DNA of 64,000 nucleotides from Mycobacterium interjectum (GCA_002102225.1 LQPB01000052.1:61621-125620); one strand, 5' to 3'. Positions 50,011-58,443 are shown, numbered from the stretch's first letter. Notes: a model not told the origin generated them from the sequence alone. Program-made: numbers and translations.

Positions 50011-50029
50011 TGTCTACGGGTTGCAGTCA
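50011..50029. promoter_or_regulatory. Candidate desA1 operator
   Basis: TGTCTAC-GGGTT-GCAGTCA pairs at 5 of 7 positions per arm and lies 19 bp before the desA1 start. CACAGATA-like direct repeats flank it. A TetR-type repressor (MadR) is known to control desA1 in mycobacteria; that this is its site is inference. Confidence 0.4.
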
Positions 50030-50135
50030 ATATATCTGTGCCCGCCGGTAGCATCAAGTTTCTCCAGCCCGCGCGCCGTCGGGATTCCGGATCGTTACTT
50101 CTCATGGCTAGCCAGCGCGGCGCCGACGGAAACCG

Positions 50136-50750
50136 CTACTCGGATTTGGCCTGCTCGGCCGCGGAGACGTACGGCGACGCCGCGGTGAACAGCATGTTGA
50201 CGCAGTAGTCGATGAACTGCGTTCGGCTCGCCCCGAGCTGGCCGTTGAGGTAGGCGGTGAACAGGCTCGTCAGCCCGCCGACCAGGCTCGTGGCGATCAT
50301 TTTCTGCAACACCGAATCGCCGATCCGGGACAGCTTGCGCTGCAGCAAGTCGATGAAGTTGGGCATCCACTCCGCGCCGGACTGGGTCAATATCGGCTCC
50401 ACCGTGGGCGCCAGCAGCAGCACCCGCCCACGCACGGGATCGTCGACCATCAGCTCGACGAACTGTTCGACGGCCTCGCGCGGGGTTTTCGCGGACGTCA
50501 GGGTGTTCATCGCCCGCGTGCACACGTCGTCATAGACGGCGCGCACGAATTCGTCACGGTCGGAGAAGCTTTCGTAGAAGTAGCGCTCCGTGAGCGCGGC
50601 CTTGCGGCACACCGCGCGCACGGTCAACGCGGGGCCGCGATCGCTGCCGAGCAACTGCACACCGGCGGTGATGAGATTGTCGCGACGCAGGGCGTGCCGG
50701 CTTTCCAGGGGGACGCCGGTCCAGCGGCCCCGTCGTTGACCGGTCGGCAC
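50136..50750 (-). CDS. TetR-family regulator (Rv0825c-like)
   Basis: A 204-residue TetR protein. The helix-turn-helix (about 22-68) includes ALTVRAVCRKAALTERYFYE and SFSDRDEF. The C-terminal part ends in AYLNGQLGASRTQFIDYCV. GTG at 50750 has AGGAG about 4 nt upstream. It is divergent from the oxygenase gene at 50817 and the 66 bp between holds a symmetrical site, so it probably represses that gene. Corresponds to Rv0825c. Confidence 0.88.
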   Translation of the reverse strand: MPTGQRRGRWTGVPLESRHALRRDNLITAGVQLLGSDRGPALTVRAVCRKAALTERYFYESFSDRDEFVRAVYDDVCTRAMNTLTSAKTPREAVEQFVELMVDDPVRGRVLLLAPTVEPILTQSGAEWMPNFIDLLQRKLSRIGDSVLQKMIATSLVGGLTSLFTAYLNGQLGASRTQFIDYCVNMLFTAASPYVSAAEQAKSE

Positions 50751-50766
50751 ATCGCTCCTAAGCTCT

Positions 50767-50792
50767 AAATTGACAACGCATGTAGTCAGTTT
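50767..50792. promoter_or_regulatory. Probable TetR operator in a divergent promoter
   Basis: AAATTGAC (50767-50774) and GTCAGTTT (50785-50792) are inverted with 7 of 8 matches and a 10 nt centre. It lies between the TetR gene and the oxygenase gene, near both promoters. Confidence 0.6.
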
Positions 50793-50816
50793 GCCGATAC
50801 TTACAGGAATCCAATA

Positions 50817-51824
50817 GTGACCCAACATACGTCCGCACCCCACTCGCTGACCAGCGGCTCCGACGGCGTCGCCGGCGGGTGCCCGGTGTCGCCACTGGGC
50901 TACGCGGTGCCACCGACGCCGCTCGGCCCGGGTTCTTTGACCTGGCGGTACTTCGGGGACTGGCGCGGCATGCTGCAGGGTCCGTGGGCGGGCTCCATGC
51001 AGAACATGCACCCGCAGCTCGGCGCGGCCGTAATCGACCATTCGACGTTCTTCCGGGAGCGCTGGCCACGACTGCTGCGCTCGTTGTACCCGATCGGTGG
51101 CGTCGTCTTCGACGGCGATCGCGCCCCGGTCACCGGCGCCGAGGTGCGCGACTACCACACCGATATCAAGGGCGTCGACGAACAGGGCCGGCGCTACCAC
51201 GCGCTGAACCCCGACGTGTTCTACTGGGCTCACGCCACCTTCTTCGTCGGCACGATCCATGTGGCCGAACGCTTTTGCGGGGGTCTGACGGAGGCGCAGC
51301 GGCGCCAGCTCTTCGACGAGCACGTCGAGTGGTACCGCCTGTACGGCATGAGCATGCGCCCGGTGCCGGCGTCCTGGGAGGACTTCAAGGTCTACTGGGA
51401 CCACATGTGCCGCAACGTCTTAGAGAACAATTGGGCCGCCCGCGCGGTCCTCGACCTCACCGCGCTGCCCAAACCGCCGTTCGCTCAATGGCTTCCGGAC
51501 CCCTTGTGGGCCGCACAGCGCAAACTGCTGGCCCCGTTTTTCGTGTGGCTCACCGTCGGCCTCTACGACCCGCCGGTGCGCGAACTGATGGGCTACCGGT
51601 GGTCGCGCCGCGACGAATGGCTGCACCGGCGCTTCGGCGACCTCGTCCGCGTCGTTTTCGCCTGTGTACCACGGCGATACCGGAAACATCCGCGGGCGCG
51701 GGCCGGCTGGGATCGCGTCACCGGACGGGTCCCGGCGGACGCACCGCTGGTGCAGACGCCGGCGCGCAACCTGCCGCCGTTGGACGAACGGGACAACCCC
51801 AAGCACTACTGTCCGCGGGTCTAA
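50817..51824 (+). CDS. DUF2236/rubber-oxygenase-like protein (Rv0826-like)
   Basis: A 335-residue protein of the latex-clearing/MpaB oxygenase catalytic-domain family, which bind haem b and cleave or oxidise hydrophobic substrates. Typical positions are the early LTWRYFGDWRGML, DIKGVDEQGRRYHALNPD in part with the conserved YHALNPDVFYWAH near 125, and GYRWSRRDEW near 258. GTG at 50817 follows AGGAA by 8 nt. Divergent from its likely TetR repressor. Substrate unknown; a lipid is plausible. Confidence 0.83.
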   Translation: MTQHTSAPHSLTSGSDGVAGGCPVSPLGYAVPPTPLGPGSLTWRYFGDWRGMLQGPWAGSMQNMHPQLGAAVIDHSTFFRERWPRLLRSLYPIGGVVFDGDRAPVTGAEVRDYHTDIKGVDEQGRRYHALNPDVFYWAHATFFVGTIHVAERFCGGLTEAQRRQLFDEHVEWYRLYGMSMRPVPASWEDFKVYWDHMCRNVLENNWAARAVLDLTALPKPPFAQWLPDPLWAAQRKLLAPFFVWLTVGLYDPPVRELMGYRWSRRDEWLHRRFGDLVRVVFACVPRRYRKHPRARAGWDRVTGRVPADAPLVQTPARNLPPLDERDNPKHYCPRV

Positions 51825-51845
51825 GCCCGTCCGCCGACCGTATCT

Positions 51846-52052
51846 CTACCCGTGGACGTGGTTGTGCGCGCCTTCGAGGTCGGACTGGTGCACGTGTTGG
51901 TGAGTGTGCTCGGTTCCGTCGTCGTGGGCGTGGGGATGCTCGTGGCTGACATGGTCGTGCTCGTGCGTGGTGTGCGCGTGTGAATGGGTCGCGTCGCCGT
52001 GGCGGTGTTCGTGCGCGTGCGGCGCGTCATGGGTGTGTGACTCGGTCATCAT
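51846..52052 (-). CDS. Histidine-rich small metal-binding protein
   Basis: A 68-residue protein with 23 His residues, many in HxH pairs (HAHEHRH, HSHAHTTHEHDH, HEHPHAH, HTHQHVH), and a few Asp/Glu. No signal peptide or hydrophobic stretch. It lies 39 bp downstream of the Ni/Co sensor gene kmtR on the same strand, with AGGAAGGTGAG before its ATG. The composition and context point to binding or buffering of nickel, cobalt or zinc; this is inference. It is probably co-transcribed with kmtR. Confidence 0.8.
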   Translation of the reverse strand: MMTESHTHDAPHAHEHRHGDATHSHAHTTHEHDHVSHEHPHAHDDGTEHTHQHVHQSDLEGAHNHVHG

Positions 52053-52090
52053 CTCACCTTCCTATGTGAAACCTGTTGTGCCTCTTGGCG

Positions 52091-52501
52091 TCAGGCCGGG
52101 CCCCGCGGTGGCCGAGCGCTTCGCGTCGATGACGGTCCGGCGACGGCCTTCAGGTCGCTCTCGCCCCGGTGATGACGGGGAACCCCGGGCCCGGCGTGCT
52201 CGGCGTTGCAGACCGCATCGATGACGAGCTGCCGGACGTGGTCGTTCTCCAGGCTGTAGAAGATGCTGGTGCCGTCGCGGCGCGTGCGCACCAACCGCGC
52301 CATCCGCAGTTTCGCCAGGTGCTGGGAGACCGACGGCGCGGGCTTTCCCACATGTTCGGCGAGTTCGTTGACCGACATCTCGCGATGCGTCAACGACCAG
52401 AGCACCTGCACGCGGGTGGCGTCGGCGAGCATCCGGAAAACCTCGACGACCAGGCCGGCCTGGTCGTCGGGCAAGCGGTCTTCGCTACTATCTGCATGCA
52501 T
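52091..52501 (-). CDS. kmtR: ArsR/SmtB-family nickel/cobalt sensor KmtR
   Basis: A 136-residue winged-helix repressor, orthologue of Rv0827c. The DNA-binding helices include MSVNELAEHVGKPAPSVSQH and LAKLRMARLVRTRRDG. The known KmtR metal ligands are all present: His in DHVRQL, Glu-His in NAEHAG and the His pair in PRHHRG. Ni(II) or Co(II) binding releases DNA. The start ATG lies inside a large palindrome (52481-52518), so it represses itself. In M. tuberculosis it also controls a cation-efflux gene. Confidence 0.93.
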   Translation of the reverse strand: MHADSSEDRLPDDQAGLVVEVFRMLADATRVQVLWSLTHREMSVNELAEHVGKPAPSVSQHLAKLRMARLVRTRRDGTSIFYSLENDHVRQLVIDAVCNAEHAGPGVPRHHRGESDLKAVAGPSSTRSARPPRGPA

Positions 52502-52518
52502 ACGCAGATATTAGCGAA
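52481..52518. promoter_or_regulatory. KmtR operator
   Basis: Arms TTCGCTACTATCTGC (52481-52495) and GCAGATATTAGCGAA (52504-52518) are inverted with 14 of 15 matches, centre ATGCATAC. The kmtR start codon is inside the centre. ArsR-family sensors bind such palindromes over their own promoter. Confidence 0.8.
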
Positions 52519-52546
52519 GGGTGTGCCGGGTGGCAATGCCGCCGGA

Positions 52547-53047
52547 TCAGCCCGGAGGGACGACCGTCGACGTGCGTCGGCCGCCGTTGCGCTCGTTCCA
52601 GAACCGGTAGACATCCACCGCGGCTTTGTGGGGCTGAAAGCGCATCGGGAGGCGCCGCCGGTCCCAGGGCTTGGCGACTTCGTCGTAGAACGTGGCGACC
52701 TCGAAGTATTTGCGGTCATCCAGGTAGTACTGCTCGTAGGACTCGCGGGTGGTCAGGAAGACGACTTCCCTGGGCGAGCAGTAGTACAGCGAGCCCAGGC
52801 ACATGGGGCACGGGTGGGCCAGCACATAGATGGTGCAGTCGACCAGGTGCTCGGTGCCGAGCTTCCGGCACGCCTCCCCGATCGCCAGTATTTCGGCGTG
52901 AGCGGTTGGATCGTTCGTCTGGGCCACCCGGTTGGCGCTCTCGGCGAGGACTTCGCCGTCCCGCACGATCACCGTCGCGAAGGGCCGACCGCCGTCCGCG
53001 ACGTTGCGACGTGCCAATTCGATCGTGCGCTGGGCGAAGTCCATCAC
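52547..53047 (-). CDS. Cytidine/deoxycytidylate-type nucleoside deaminase (Rv0828c-like)
   Basis: A 166-residue zinc deaminase. The catalytic motifs are TAHAEIL near 49 and PCPMCLGS near 79, giving one His, two Cys and the proton-shuttling Glu. It resembles guanine or nucleoside deaminases. Start is GTG 53047 or ATG 53044; TACCCT 7 nt before the GTG suggests a leaderless transcript. Minus strand, between kmtR and the methyltransferase gene. Substrate not certain. Confidence 0.88.
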   Translation of the reverse strand: MMDFAQRTIELARRNVADGGRPFATVIVRDGEVLAESANRVAQTNDPTAHAEILAIGEACRKLGTEHLVDCTIYVLAHPCPMCLGSLYYCSPREVVFLTTRESYEQYYLDDRKYFEVATFYDEVAKPWDRRRLPMRFQPHKAAVDVYRFWNERNGGRRTSTVVPPG

Positions 53048-53134
53048 AGGTCGGAGGGTAGTCGCGCGGGGCGGCCGCCGGCGCTGTGGTATTAACTAGA
53101 CAATCTATATTTCTCGGCGGGGATGAGGAACACC

Positions 53135-54043
53135 ATGGCGCGCACCGACCGCGATCGTTGGGATTTGGCGACGAGCGTCGGGGCGACGGCGACCATGGTC
53201 GCCGCGCAGCGGGCGCTGTCCAGCGCCGAAAAGTTGATCGAGGATCCCTACGCGGCGCCGTTGGTGCGCGCGGTGGGCATCGACGTCTACGTCCGGTTGG
53301 TCAACGGCGAGATCCCGGTCGGGGAGGAGTCCGAGTTCGATCCGCAGCGGATGGCGCGCGGGATGGCTTGCCGCACCAGGTTTTACGACCAATTCTTCCT
53401 CGACGCGACGCGCGGCGGCATTGGTCAGGTGGTGATCCTCGCCTCGGGCCTGGACGCGCGCGCCTACCGCCTGCCGTGGCCGGCGGGCACCGTCGTCTAT
53501 GAGGTCGACATGCCCGAGGTGATTGAGTTCAAGACGCTGGCGCTGCGCGACCTCGGTGCCGAGCCGACCGCCGAGCGGCGCACCGTTGCCGTCGACCTGC
53601 GCGACGACTGGGCCGGGGCGTTGCGGGCCGCGGGCTTCGATCCGCAGGCGCCCGCGGCGTGGAGCGCCGAGGGCCTCTTGGTCTACCTGCCCGACGAGGC
53701 CCAGGACGCCTTATTCGACAACATCACCGCGTTGAGCGCCTCGGGCAGCCGCCTGGCCTTCGAATTCGTGCCCGACACCGCCGTTTTCGCCGACGAGCGC
53801 TGGCGCGCGCACCATGACCGGATGAGCGAACTCGGGTTCGAGATCGACTTCAACGACCTCGTGTATCACGGTCAGCGCAGCCACATTCTCGACCATCTGG
53901 CCCAGCGCGGATGGCGGACGTCGTCCCAAACCGTCAAGGAGTTGCACGCGGCCAACGGCTTCGTCTATCCCGACGACGACGCCGCCGATGCCTTCGCCGA
54001 CGTGACCTACAGCAGCGCGGTGTTTACCGGGCTTAGCGGCTGA
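53135..54043 (+). CDS. SAM-dependent methyltransferase, leucine carboxymethyltransferase-like
   Basis: A 302-residue enzyme of the mycobacterial TIGR00027/LCM-like family (Rv0830-like). The N-terminal [19 protein letters not shown] is typical, the SAM site is [16 protein letters not shown] near 103, and [10 protein letters not shown] near 174 follows. ATG at 53135 is chosen over 53123 because homologues begin MARTD and GATGAGG lies upstream. It ends 11 bp inside the convergent gene. Substrate unknown. Confidence 0.9.
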   Translation: MARTDRDRWDLATSVGATATMVAAQRALSSAEKLIEDPYAAPLVRAVGIDVYVRLVNGEIPVGEESEFDPQRMARGMACRTRFYDQFFLDATRGGIGQVVILASGLDARAYRLPWPAGTVVYEVDMPEVIEFKTLALRDLGAEPTAERRTVAVDLRDDWAGALRAAGFDPQAPAAWSAEGLLVYLPDEAQDALFDNITALSASGSRLAFEFVPDTAVFADERWRAHHDRMSELGFEIDFNDLVYHGQRSHILDHLAQRGWRTSSQTVKELHAANGFVYPDDDAADAFADVTYSSAVFTGLSG

Positions 54044-54842
54044 GCAGGTCGTCCTTCAGGCGGGTGGTGAGCATCTCCTGAAACACGGTGCGGGCCGGGT
54101 CGTAGAGGTCCTGGAAGGTCGCCAGCACCGTGCTCCGGTCGTACTCGGGGATTGACCCGAGCGGGGTCCAGAAGCTGTCGATGTCCAGGAGGAAGAACGG
54201 GCCCTGCGCGGCCGGCATCGTGCGGCGCAGGTGGTAGCTGGCGTCCAGCGCCTGGCCCACACCCGGGCCGTAGCGCACGATCATCGACTTGCCTGGGTTC
54301 GCCTCCCGGTACACCGCGGCTCCCTGCCATTCGGTCAGGGTCAGGCCGGCGGGCGCGATGCGCTGCGGTCCGAGCAGTGGCTCGGCGATCCAGTTGGCCC
54401 ACTCGATGCGGCCGTCCACGCCCTGCGGGACGCGGATCTCGAGGACGTAGCGCAGGCCGAGGCGCTCCACCCCGACGATCGGCGAAAACTGTGAGCGGGC
54501 GTCGATGACCCGCATCACCAGGTCGACCAGCTCCTCAAAGTTGGTGTATGCGGTGGTCTCGATGACGACCGCCTGGGTCTTCATCGAGGCGGCGAGCGTG
54601 TTATCGCGGTTGACGTACCGGACGAAACGCTCGGCGGCCGGCTGCGGGCTTCCGCCGGCGCCCATCGCCCAGGCCACGTCCTGCGCCTGGCGTTCGATGG
54701 GCAGCAGGTCTGCGAGCAGGCGTCTGAGCTCTCCGCTCGAGGATTCGGTGAGGGAATCCGTTGCCGGGTGACGGATTTCCATGGTTACCAGGGCTACAGG
54801 CGCGTTTGGGTAGGCCGCATCGACACTCACATTTCCGAGCAT
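54033..54842 (-). CDS. TIGR04255-family protein (Rv0831c-like)
   Basis: A 269-residue soluble protein of unknown role, matching Rv0831c. Recognisable stretches are [15 protein letters not shown] at the start, [17 protein letters not shown] near 120 and a C-terminal [12 protein letters not shown]. The family is sometimes found beside defence or toxin-antitoxin genes but here stands alone. ATG at 54842 matches the homologue's start; the frame is open upstream into the tRNA fragment but that is not coding. It overlaps the methyltransferase stop by 11 bp. Confidence 0.85.
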   Translation of the reverse strand: MLGNVSVDAAYPNAPVALVTMEIRHPATDSLTESSSGELRRLLADLLPIERQAQDVAWAMGAGGSPQPAAERFVRYVNRDNTLAASMKTQAVVIETTAYTNFEELVDLVMRVIDARSQFSPIVGVERLGLRYVLEIRVPQGVDGRIEWANWIAEPLLGPQRIAPAGLTLTEWQGAAVYREANPGKSMIVRYGPGVGQALDASYHLRRTMPAAQGPFFLLDIDSFWTPLGSIPEYDRSTVLATFQDLYDPARTVFQEMLTTRLKDDLLSR

Positions 54843-54971
54843 ATGCCAAGCCGTTTGGCCGCCCAACGAGGGTCGCACCCCGCGGCGGGGTGCCCCCGGG
54901 GTGATTCCCAGTGGTGCCGGGCAGCGCTGAACGACACACCGTCGCCATCGGCCGAGGTAATTACCGCTTTC

Positions 54972-55010
54972 GGTGCCCCCACTAGGACTCGAACCTAGGA
55001 CCTGCGGATT
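54972..55010 (-). other. Attachment-site core: 3' fragment of tRNA-Lys
   Basis: On the minus strand this reads as the 3' part of a tRNA-Lys: AATCCGCAGGTCC, T-arm CTAGG-TTCGAGT-CCTAG and acceptor TGGGGGCA. Left of the anticodon stem's 3' half the match stops, so no complete tRNA can fold and the gene is truncated. Such a fragment is the duplicate left by site-specific integration into a tRNA 3' end. GGTTCCC repeats at about 55030 and 55092 just inside may be integrase arm sites. Confidence 0.8.
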
Positions 55011-55211
55011 TCTGGTTAATAGGTCCCGACGGTTCCCAGCGATGCCTTTAAAGCTGTTATGGGCTGGGAGAAGTCTCCCACGCGATTCCAATGGTTCCCG
55101 TTCGATTCGGGTGGAGTTCGATCAATAACGTCGAGAAAACAGTGAGCGTGCGGGGCTGGGCTCAAGCCCTCCGGGAGTGTCGGTAGTCAGCATGCTGTAT
55201 AGCTGAAGCGC

Positions 55212-55607
55212 ATGATGACGCCGAGTCCGCCGGGTTGGTATCCGAACCCGTCGGGTGCGCCCGGGATGTTGTACTGGGACGGCCGGGCGTGGCAGATGCC
55301 CGCGCCGTTCCCGCCGCCAGGTCAGGGCAGCACGGCGAAGACGGTGGGATCGGTGGCTGTTGGAGTGACAGGCGCAATGCTCACCGGAATCGTCGTGCTG
55401 GTCGTCTGCGCTCTTCTGGGTGTGGTGGCGTTGCTGATCGTGGTCAGCTCGCGCGCCGATAGGATTCCGGTTCCGATGGTCACCGACACCGGCACCCCGA
55501 CGTCGTTGGCGCCATGGTCGAGTTCGCCGCTGCCCGAGCAGCCGTTTACGACGTTCCCGACCGCTCCCGGGCCGTCGCAGGTGCCGTTTCCGACTCCGAC
55601 GCGATAG
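55212..55607 (+). CDS. DUF2510 membrane protein in the element
   Basis: A 131-residue protein. The N-terminal DUF2510 signature PPGWYPNPSGAPGMLYWDGRAW spans residues 6-27 (seen as PPGWYPNPSG and LYWDGRAW), then a Pro-rich stretch, a membrane helix (TGIVVLVVCALLGVVALLIVV in two parts, TGIVVLVVCALL, GVVALLIVV) and a Pro/Thr/Ser-rich extracytoplasmic tail. Such proteins are common in actinobacterial genomes and prophages; function unknown. Being the first gene inside the junction, it may be expressed in the lysogen. Start ATG 55212 or 55215. Confidence 0.78.
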   Translation: MMTPSPPGWYPNPSGAPGMLYWDGRAWQMPAPFPPPGQGSTAKTVGSVAVGVTGAMLTGIVVLVVCALLGVVALLIVVSSRADRIPVPMVTDTGTPTSLAPWSSSPLPEQPFTTFPTAPGPSQVPFPTPTR

Positions 55608-55683
55608 GCCCCTTTTCAGGGTCGCCCCTGCGTGTACGCTGGCGACCTTCGCTTGTGGGGCGGAGTCCCGAGGGGGCGCGCTG

Positions 55684-55995
55684 TTGAGCCGCACCGATAA
55701 GACCAAACCGTTTTGGGTGAAGCTCGCTCATGGCGATGTGGCGGTTGTCGAGCGTCACGATCATCGTGGCGGGGCCTGTGATCTGCCGGACCGGTTGGAT
55801 GCGTTGGCGTTTAGCCGGCTGGCGACCCGTTGTCGCTGGGAGTTCTTCGCAACGGACATCAGGGTGTGTTGCTGCCCGATGTGCCATGCAGCCGAGTATC
55901 CCGACCGCACGGAGGTGCAGCGTCGGCGTCGTCAGCGCCGCAAGCAACGCCAGCGGCTGCGACGTGACCGGCGCGAATATGGCTTGGCGGGATGA
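55684..55995 (+). CDS. Small basic Cys-containing protein of the element
   Basis: A 103-residue protein from TTG 55684 with GAGGGGGCG upstream. It opens MSRTDKTKPFWVKLAHGD, has a central CCCPMCHAAEYPD that could bind zinc, and ends in a very basic helix (RRRRQRRKQRQRLRRDRR). That suggests nucleic-acid binding. Similar pairs of small basic proteins occur in mycobacterial mobile elements by my recollection. The next small gene, 58 bp on, also ends basic. Function unknown. Confidence 0.65.
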   Translation: MSRTDKTKPFWVKLAHGDVAVVERHDHRGGACDLPDRLDALAFSRLATRCRWEFFATDIRVCCCPMCHAAEYPDRTEVQRRRRQRRKQRQRLRRDRREYGLAG

Positions 55996-56053
55996 CAGGC
56001 GAAGCGCCGTAATATCCGCCCATACCGCCTTGAAACTCTGAGAAGATGCCGAG

Positions 56054-56266
56054 ATGCGTGGCGAACATCCCCACACCGCTGAGGAGCACGACGCTTTCAC
56101 CCGATGGCGTCGGGTGCTGAACTGGCGCCCCGGGCAACGCAAACAGCTCAAGCAGCGTTCGCATCGCCGGGATCGGCGAGCAGCGCGCAGAGCTGCATTC
56201 GAAGTCATGGGCCTGCGGGGTGCTAATCACCTCTCAGCTGGAGCAGTGGGTGAGCATGACTACTGA
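56054..56266 (+). CDS. Small basic protein of the element
   Basis: A 70-residue protein: an acidic, His-rich start (MRGEHPHTAEEHDAF) followed by a strongly basic segment (RRDRRAARRAAFEVM) and a short tail. GAGAAG precedes the ATG. It overlaps the next gene's start by 11 bp in another frame. Its composition suggests RNA or DNA binding; no family is recognised. It is related in style to the gene at 55684 but not clearly homologous. Confidence 0.55.
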   Translation: MRGEHPHTAEEHDAFTRWRRVLNWRPGQRKQLKQRSHRRDRRAARRAAFEVMGLRGANHLSAGAVGEHDY

Positions 56267-57320
56267 CGACCACAACGCCAGCAACCCCGACGTCGCGCCG
56301 ATAGACGCCGAGGACTATCCAGAGATGGGCGAGACAGTCGTGGGGAGCTCGCATGGCGCGGGCGACGCCGAGACTGAACTCGTACCAACAGCGACCGCGG
56401 CCGAACCTGCACACGCCTGGTCAACAGAAGAGCCCGCCACCGAGGCACTGTCGCGGCCGTGGGGCTCGGTGTGGGTGATCGCGGGCGTTGGCCTTTTGTG
56501 CGCGGTTGTCGTGGCGTTCGCCATCTTTGGCGTCGTCGCCATGATGAGAGACAAACATGGTGTGGCCCAGACGAATCCGGCCACACCCACGCATTCTGCC
56601 TCGGCACTAGCTCCAGGACCATCCTCCCCAGCTGCTTCACCGCAGGCAACGAGGCCCGACGACGATGAGTTTGTCGCAGTTGCCATTTCGCCCCGCGCCA
56701 TCGGCACTCCGCACGTGGGAGGATTTGGAACTTCCGGCACGCAGGACCGCGCTAATCAAATCGCGCTCAGCGAGTGCCGCGCGGACACCGGCAACGATGA
56801 TTGCTTGACGGTGAATGCTGGTATGTTCCACGGGTGCGTCAGCTATGCAATCGACAGCGCCCGACGCAACTGGGGTAGCGGCGCTGGTGTCGATGCCGCA
56901 GCGGCGCGCGCCGCTGCGCTCGGCAGGCTAAGCAGTCCGGCGTCGTCTGCTTATACGCAATGCTCAGACCCTCCCGGGATCCTTCGATCGCAACCCCCAG
57001 CACCGCCTGTCGCTGAGGCCGTCGCGCCGGCCCCCGCACCCCCGGCGCCCGCACCACCACCAACCGAGGGCTCGTTCGCTATATGCCCCTCGGGACATAC
57101 GGGAGTGGCCACCACCGTCACGTCGTGCGTCTTCGCCGACAACGTGCGCCGTGCCTACTTGGCCCAGGGTGGTCCGGACGTGCTGGCCTATTCACCGGTG
57201 ACCGAAGAAACCTACGCCATGGAATGCATCAGCGGGTTCACCGCACACCTCAGCGACGGCCAAGTGGTGCAAGCCGCGCGGTGTTCGGGCGGCAACAACG
57301 CTGTAGTGGTGGTGTGGTGA
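56256..57320 (+). CDS. DUF4189-like membrane-anchored exported protein
   Basis: A 354-residue protein. Residues 1-65 are acidic and cytosolic, a membrane helix follows (VWVIAGVGLLCAVVVAFAIFG, in two parts VWVIAGVGLLCAVV and VAFAIFG), then a Ser/Pro linker. A DUF4189-like module (about 150-215) holds SECRADTGNDDCLTVNAG with paired Cys, and after a Pro/Ala linker a C-terminal module has three or more further Cys (AICPSGHTG, TSCVFADNVRRAY, MECISGF). Start ATG 56256. As a left-end gene it may change the host surface (lysogenic conversion); this is inference. Confidence 0.7.
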   Translation: MTTDDHNASNPDVAPIDAEDYPEMGETVVGSSHGAGDAETELVPTATAAEPAHAWSTEEPATEALSRPWGSVWVIAGVGLLCAVVVAFAIFGVVAMMRDKHGVAQTNPATPTHSASALAPGPSSPAASPQATRPDDDEFVAVAISPRAIGTPHVGGFGTSGTQDRANQIALSECRADTGNDDCLTVNAGMFHGCVSYAIDSARRNWGSGAGVDAAAARAAALGRLSSPASSAYTQCSDPPGILRSQPPAPPVAEAVAPAPAPPAPAPPPTEGSFAICPSGHTGVATTVTSCVFADNVRRAYLAQGGPDVLAYSPVTEETYAMECISGFTAHLSDGQVVQAARCSGGNNAVVVVW

Positions 57321-57363
57321 CTTGGGCGGCATGAACAGCGGGTCGGGCAGCTTTCCAGGGTCG

Positions 57364-57468
57364 TTATCCGCGGGTGTCGCCGTGTTGGGCGACGGCGCTG
57401 GCGTAGGTCATCCGTTGGGCGCGGTCGGCGATCTGGTTGACCATGTCGTCGAAGTTGTGTGGATGCAC
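57364..57468 (-). CDS. Short frame in phase with the preceding phage gene
   Basis: After the TGA of the gene at 57496-57756, the same frame stays open for 43 codons to TAA 57364-57366 and reads like protein (HPHNFDDMVNQIADRAQRM). A GTG at 57468 could start a 34-residue product; no ribosome site is obvious. Either this is a separate small gene, a part lost by a nonsense mutation, or made by readthrough of TGA. The rest of 57321-57495 shows nothing else. Confidence 0.35.
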   Translation of the reverse strand: MHPHNFDDMVNQIADRAQRMTYASAVAQHGDTRG

Positions 57469-57495
57469 GTTGACATCGCCGGCGCGCGCCGAAGC

Positions 57496-57756
57496 TCAAC
57501 GGGACCCCCGCGCTGCACGACGTTTGATCTCGTCGAGCGTTGCGCTCATCGAAGCAGCCTCGAGTGACCTCAGCTCAGCGTTCATTGCCGCGGCCCGCGC
57601 GCGGCCGTACTCATCAATCAAGTCCAGCCCGGCCAACAGAGCAGCAGCGACATCTCCTAGCGTGCGGATCGGCTCCGGAAAGAGCCGGCGCTCAAACTCG
57701 ACGATGTTCAGATCGTCGGGCGCCGATACGTTGTCTACCCCCGTCTCGCTGTTCAC
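57496..57756 (-). CDS. Small phage protein, unknown
   Basis: An 86-residue, mainly helical protein (LNIVEFERRLFPEPIRTLGD in part, AALLAGLDLIDEYGRARAAA) with a basic C-terminus. GTG at 57756 overlaps the stop of the upstream tail-like gene by 4 nt, so it is translated after it in the same operon. Mycobacteriophage tail operons often end in such small genes. No family recognised. Confidence 0.6.
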   Translation of the reverse strand: MNSETGVDNVSAPDDLNIVEFERRLFPEPIRTLGDVAAALLAGLDLIDEYGRARAAAMNAELRSLEAASMSATLDEIKRRAARGSR

Positions 57757-58430
57757 GTTGTGGCCGTTACCGTGTTCGACGCCAGCGACGTGGCGGTCTG
57801 GCCGTAGTGGTCGGTGACGGTGACGGTTGCGCTGTACTCATGGCCCTCGGTGAGGTCGGGGATCGCGGCGGCGGCGTTGCCGTCGACCAGGGTTGGGGTG
57901 AAGCCGACCGGTTCGGCGGTGGTGCTCGCGGTCTGGTCGGTGAGCGTGTAGCTGTAGGTGAACGGCCCGTCGGCGGAGGTGGGTTGCGGGAAGGCGAGTT
58001 GCATCGACAGCCCGGTTTCGGCGGTCGCTGTCGGGGCGGTGGTGGTGGCGGCCCACACGATGGGTGTGTTGGCGGTGAAAGTGTTGACGAAGTCGGTTGC
58101 GGTGCCGACCAGTCCAGTCGAGAAGCCGTAGATGGTGGCGCGGCTGGTGGATTGCAGGGTCCAGCCGTCTTCGTCGGTGTAGGTGGCGTCGGTGACGAGG
58201 ATCCAGTCGCCGGGGTAGGCGAATTGGTCGGCGTCGTCGCCGTACATGAGTTTGATGCGCCACCCGCCGGGATATTGTGGGCCGGTGAGGCTTTCGGTTT
58301 CGTAGCCTTGGCCGGTGATCGCCGCGAGGAGTGCGGCGACTTGGCCGGCGATTTGTCCGTTGGTTCCCATGGACACCTGGACGGCGGCGAGGTTCTGCGC
58401 GTTGATCCGCGCAACCTGTAAAACGGTCAC
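57753..58430 (-). CDS. Phage tail-associated protein with Fn3-like C-terminal part
   Basis: A 225-residue protein. It begins MTVLQVARINAQNLAAVQ and continues with beta-rich sequence; the C-terminal third (GPFTYSYTLTDQTASTT, LTEGHEYSATVTVTDHYG) resembles a fibronectin type III or Big-like repeat. It begins 13 bp after the tail-fibre-like gene on the same strand, so it is probably a baseplate or fibre accessory protein. Assignment by context and composition. Confidence 0.6.
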   Translation of the reverse strand: MTVLQVARINAQNLAAVQVSMGTNGQIAGQVAALLAAITGQGYETESLTGPQYPGGWRIKLMYGDDADQFAYPGDWILVTDATYTDEDGWTLQSTSRATIYGFSTGLVGTATDFVNTFTANTPIVWAATTTAPTATAETGLSMQLAFPQPTSADGPFTYSYTLTDQTASTTAEPVGFTPTLVDGNAAAAIPDLTEGHEYSATVTVTDHYGQTATSLASNTVTATT

Positions 58431-58443
58431 GACCTGACCTTTC

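Noticed and set aside
54972..55010. A complete functional tRNA gene
   Set aside because: The anticodon loop and 5' half do not follow; only the 3' part matches tRNA-Lys.
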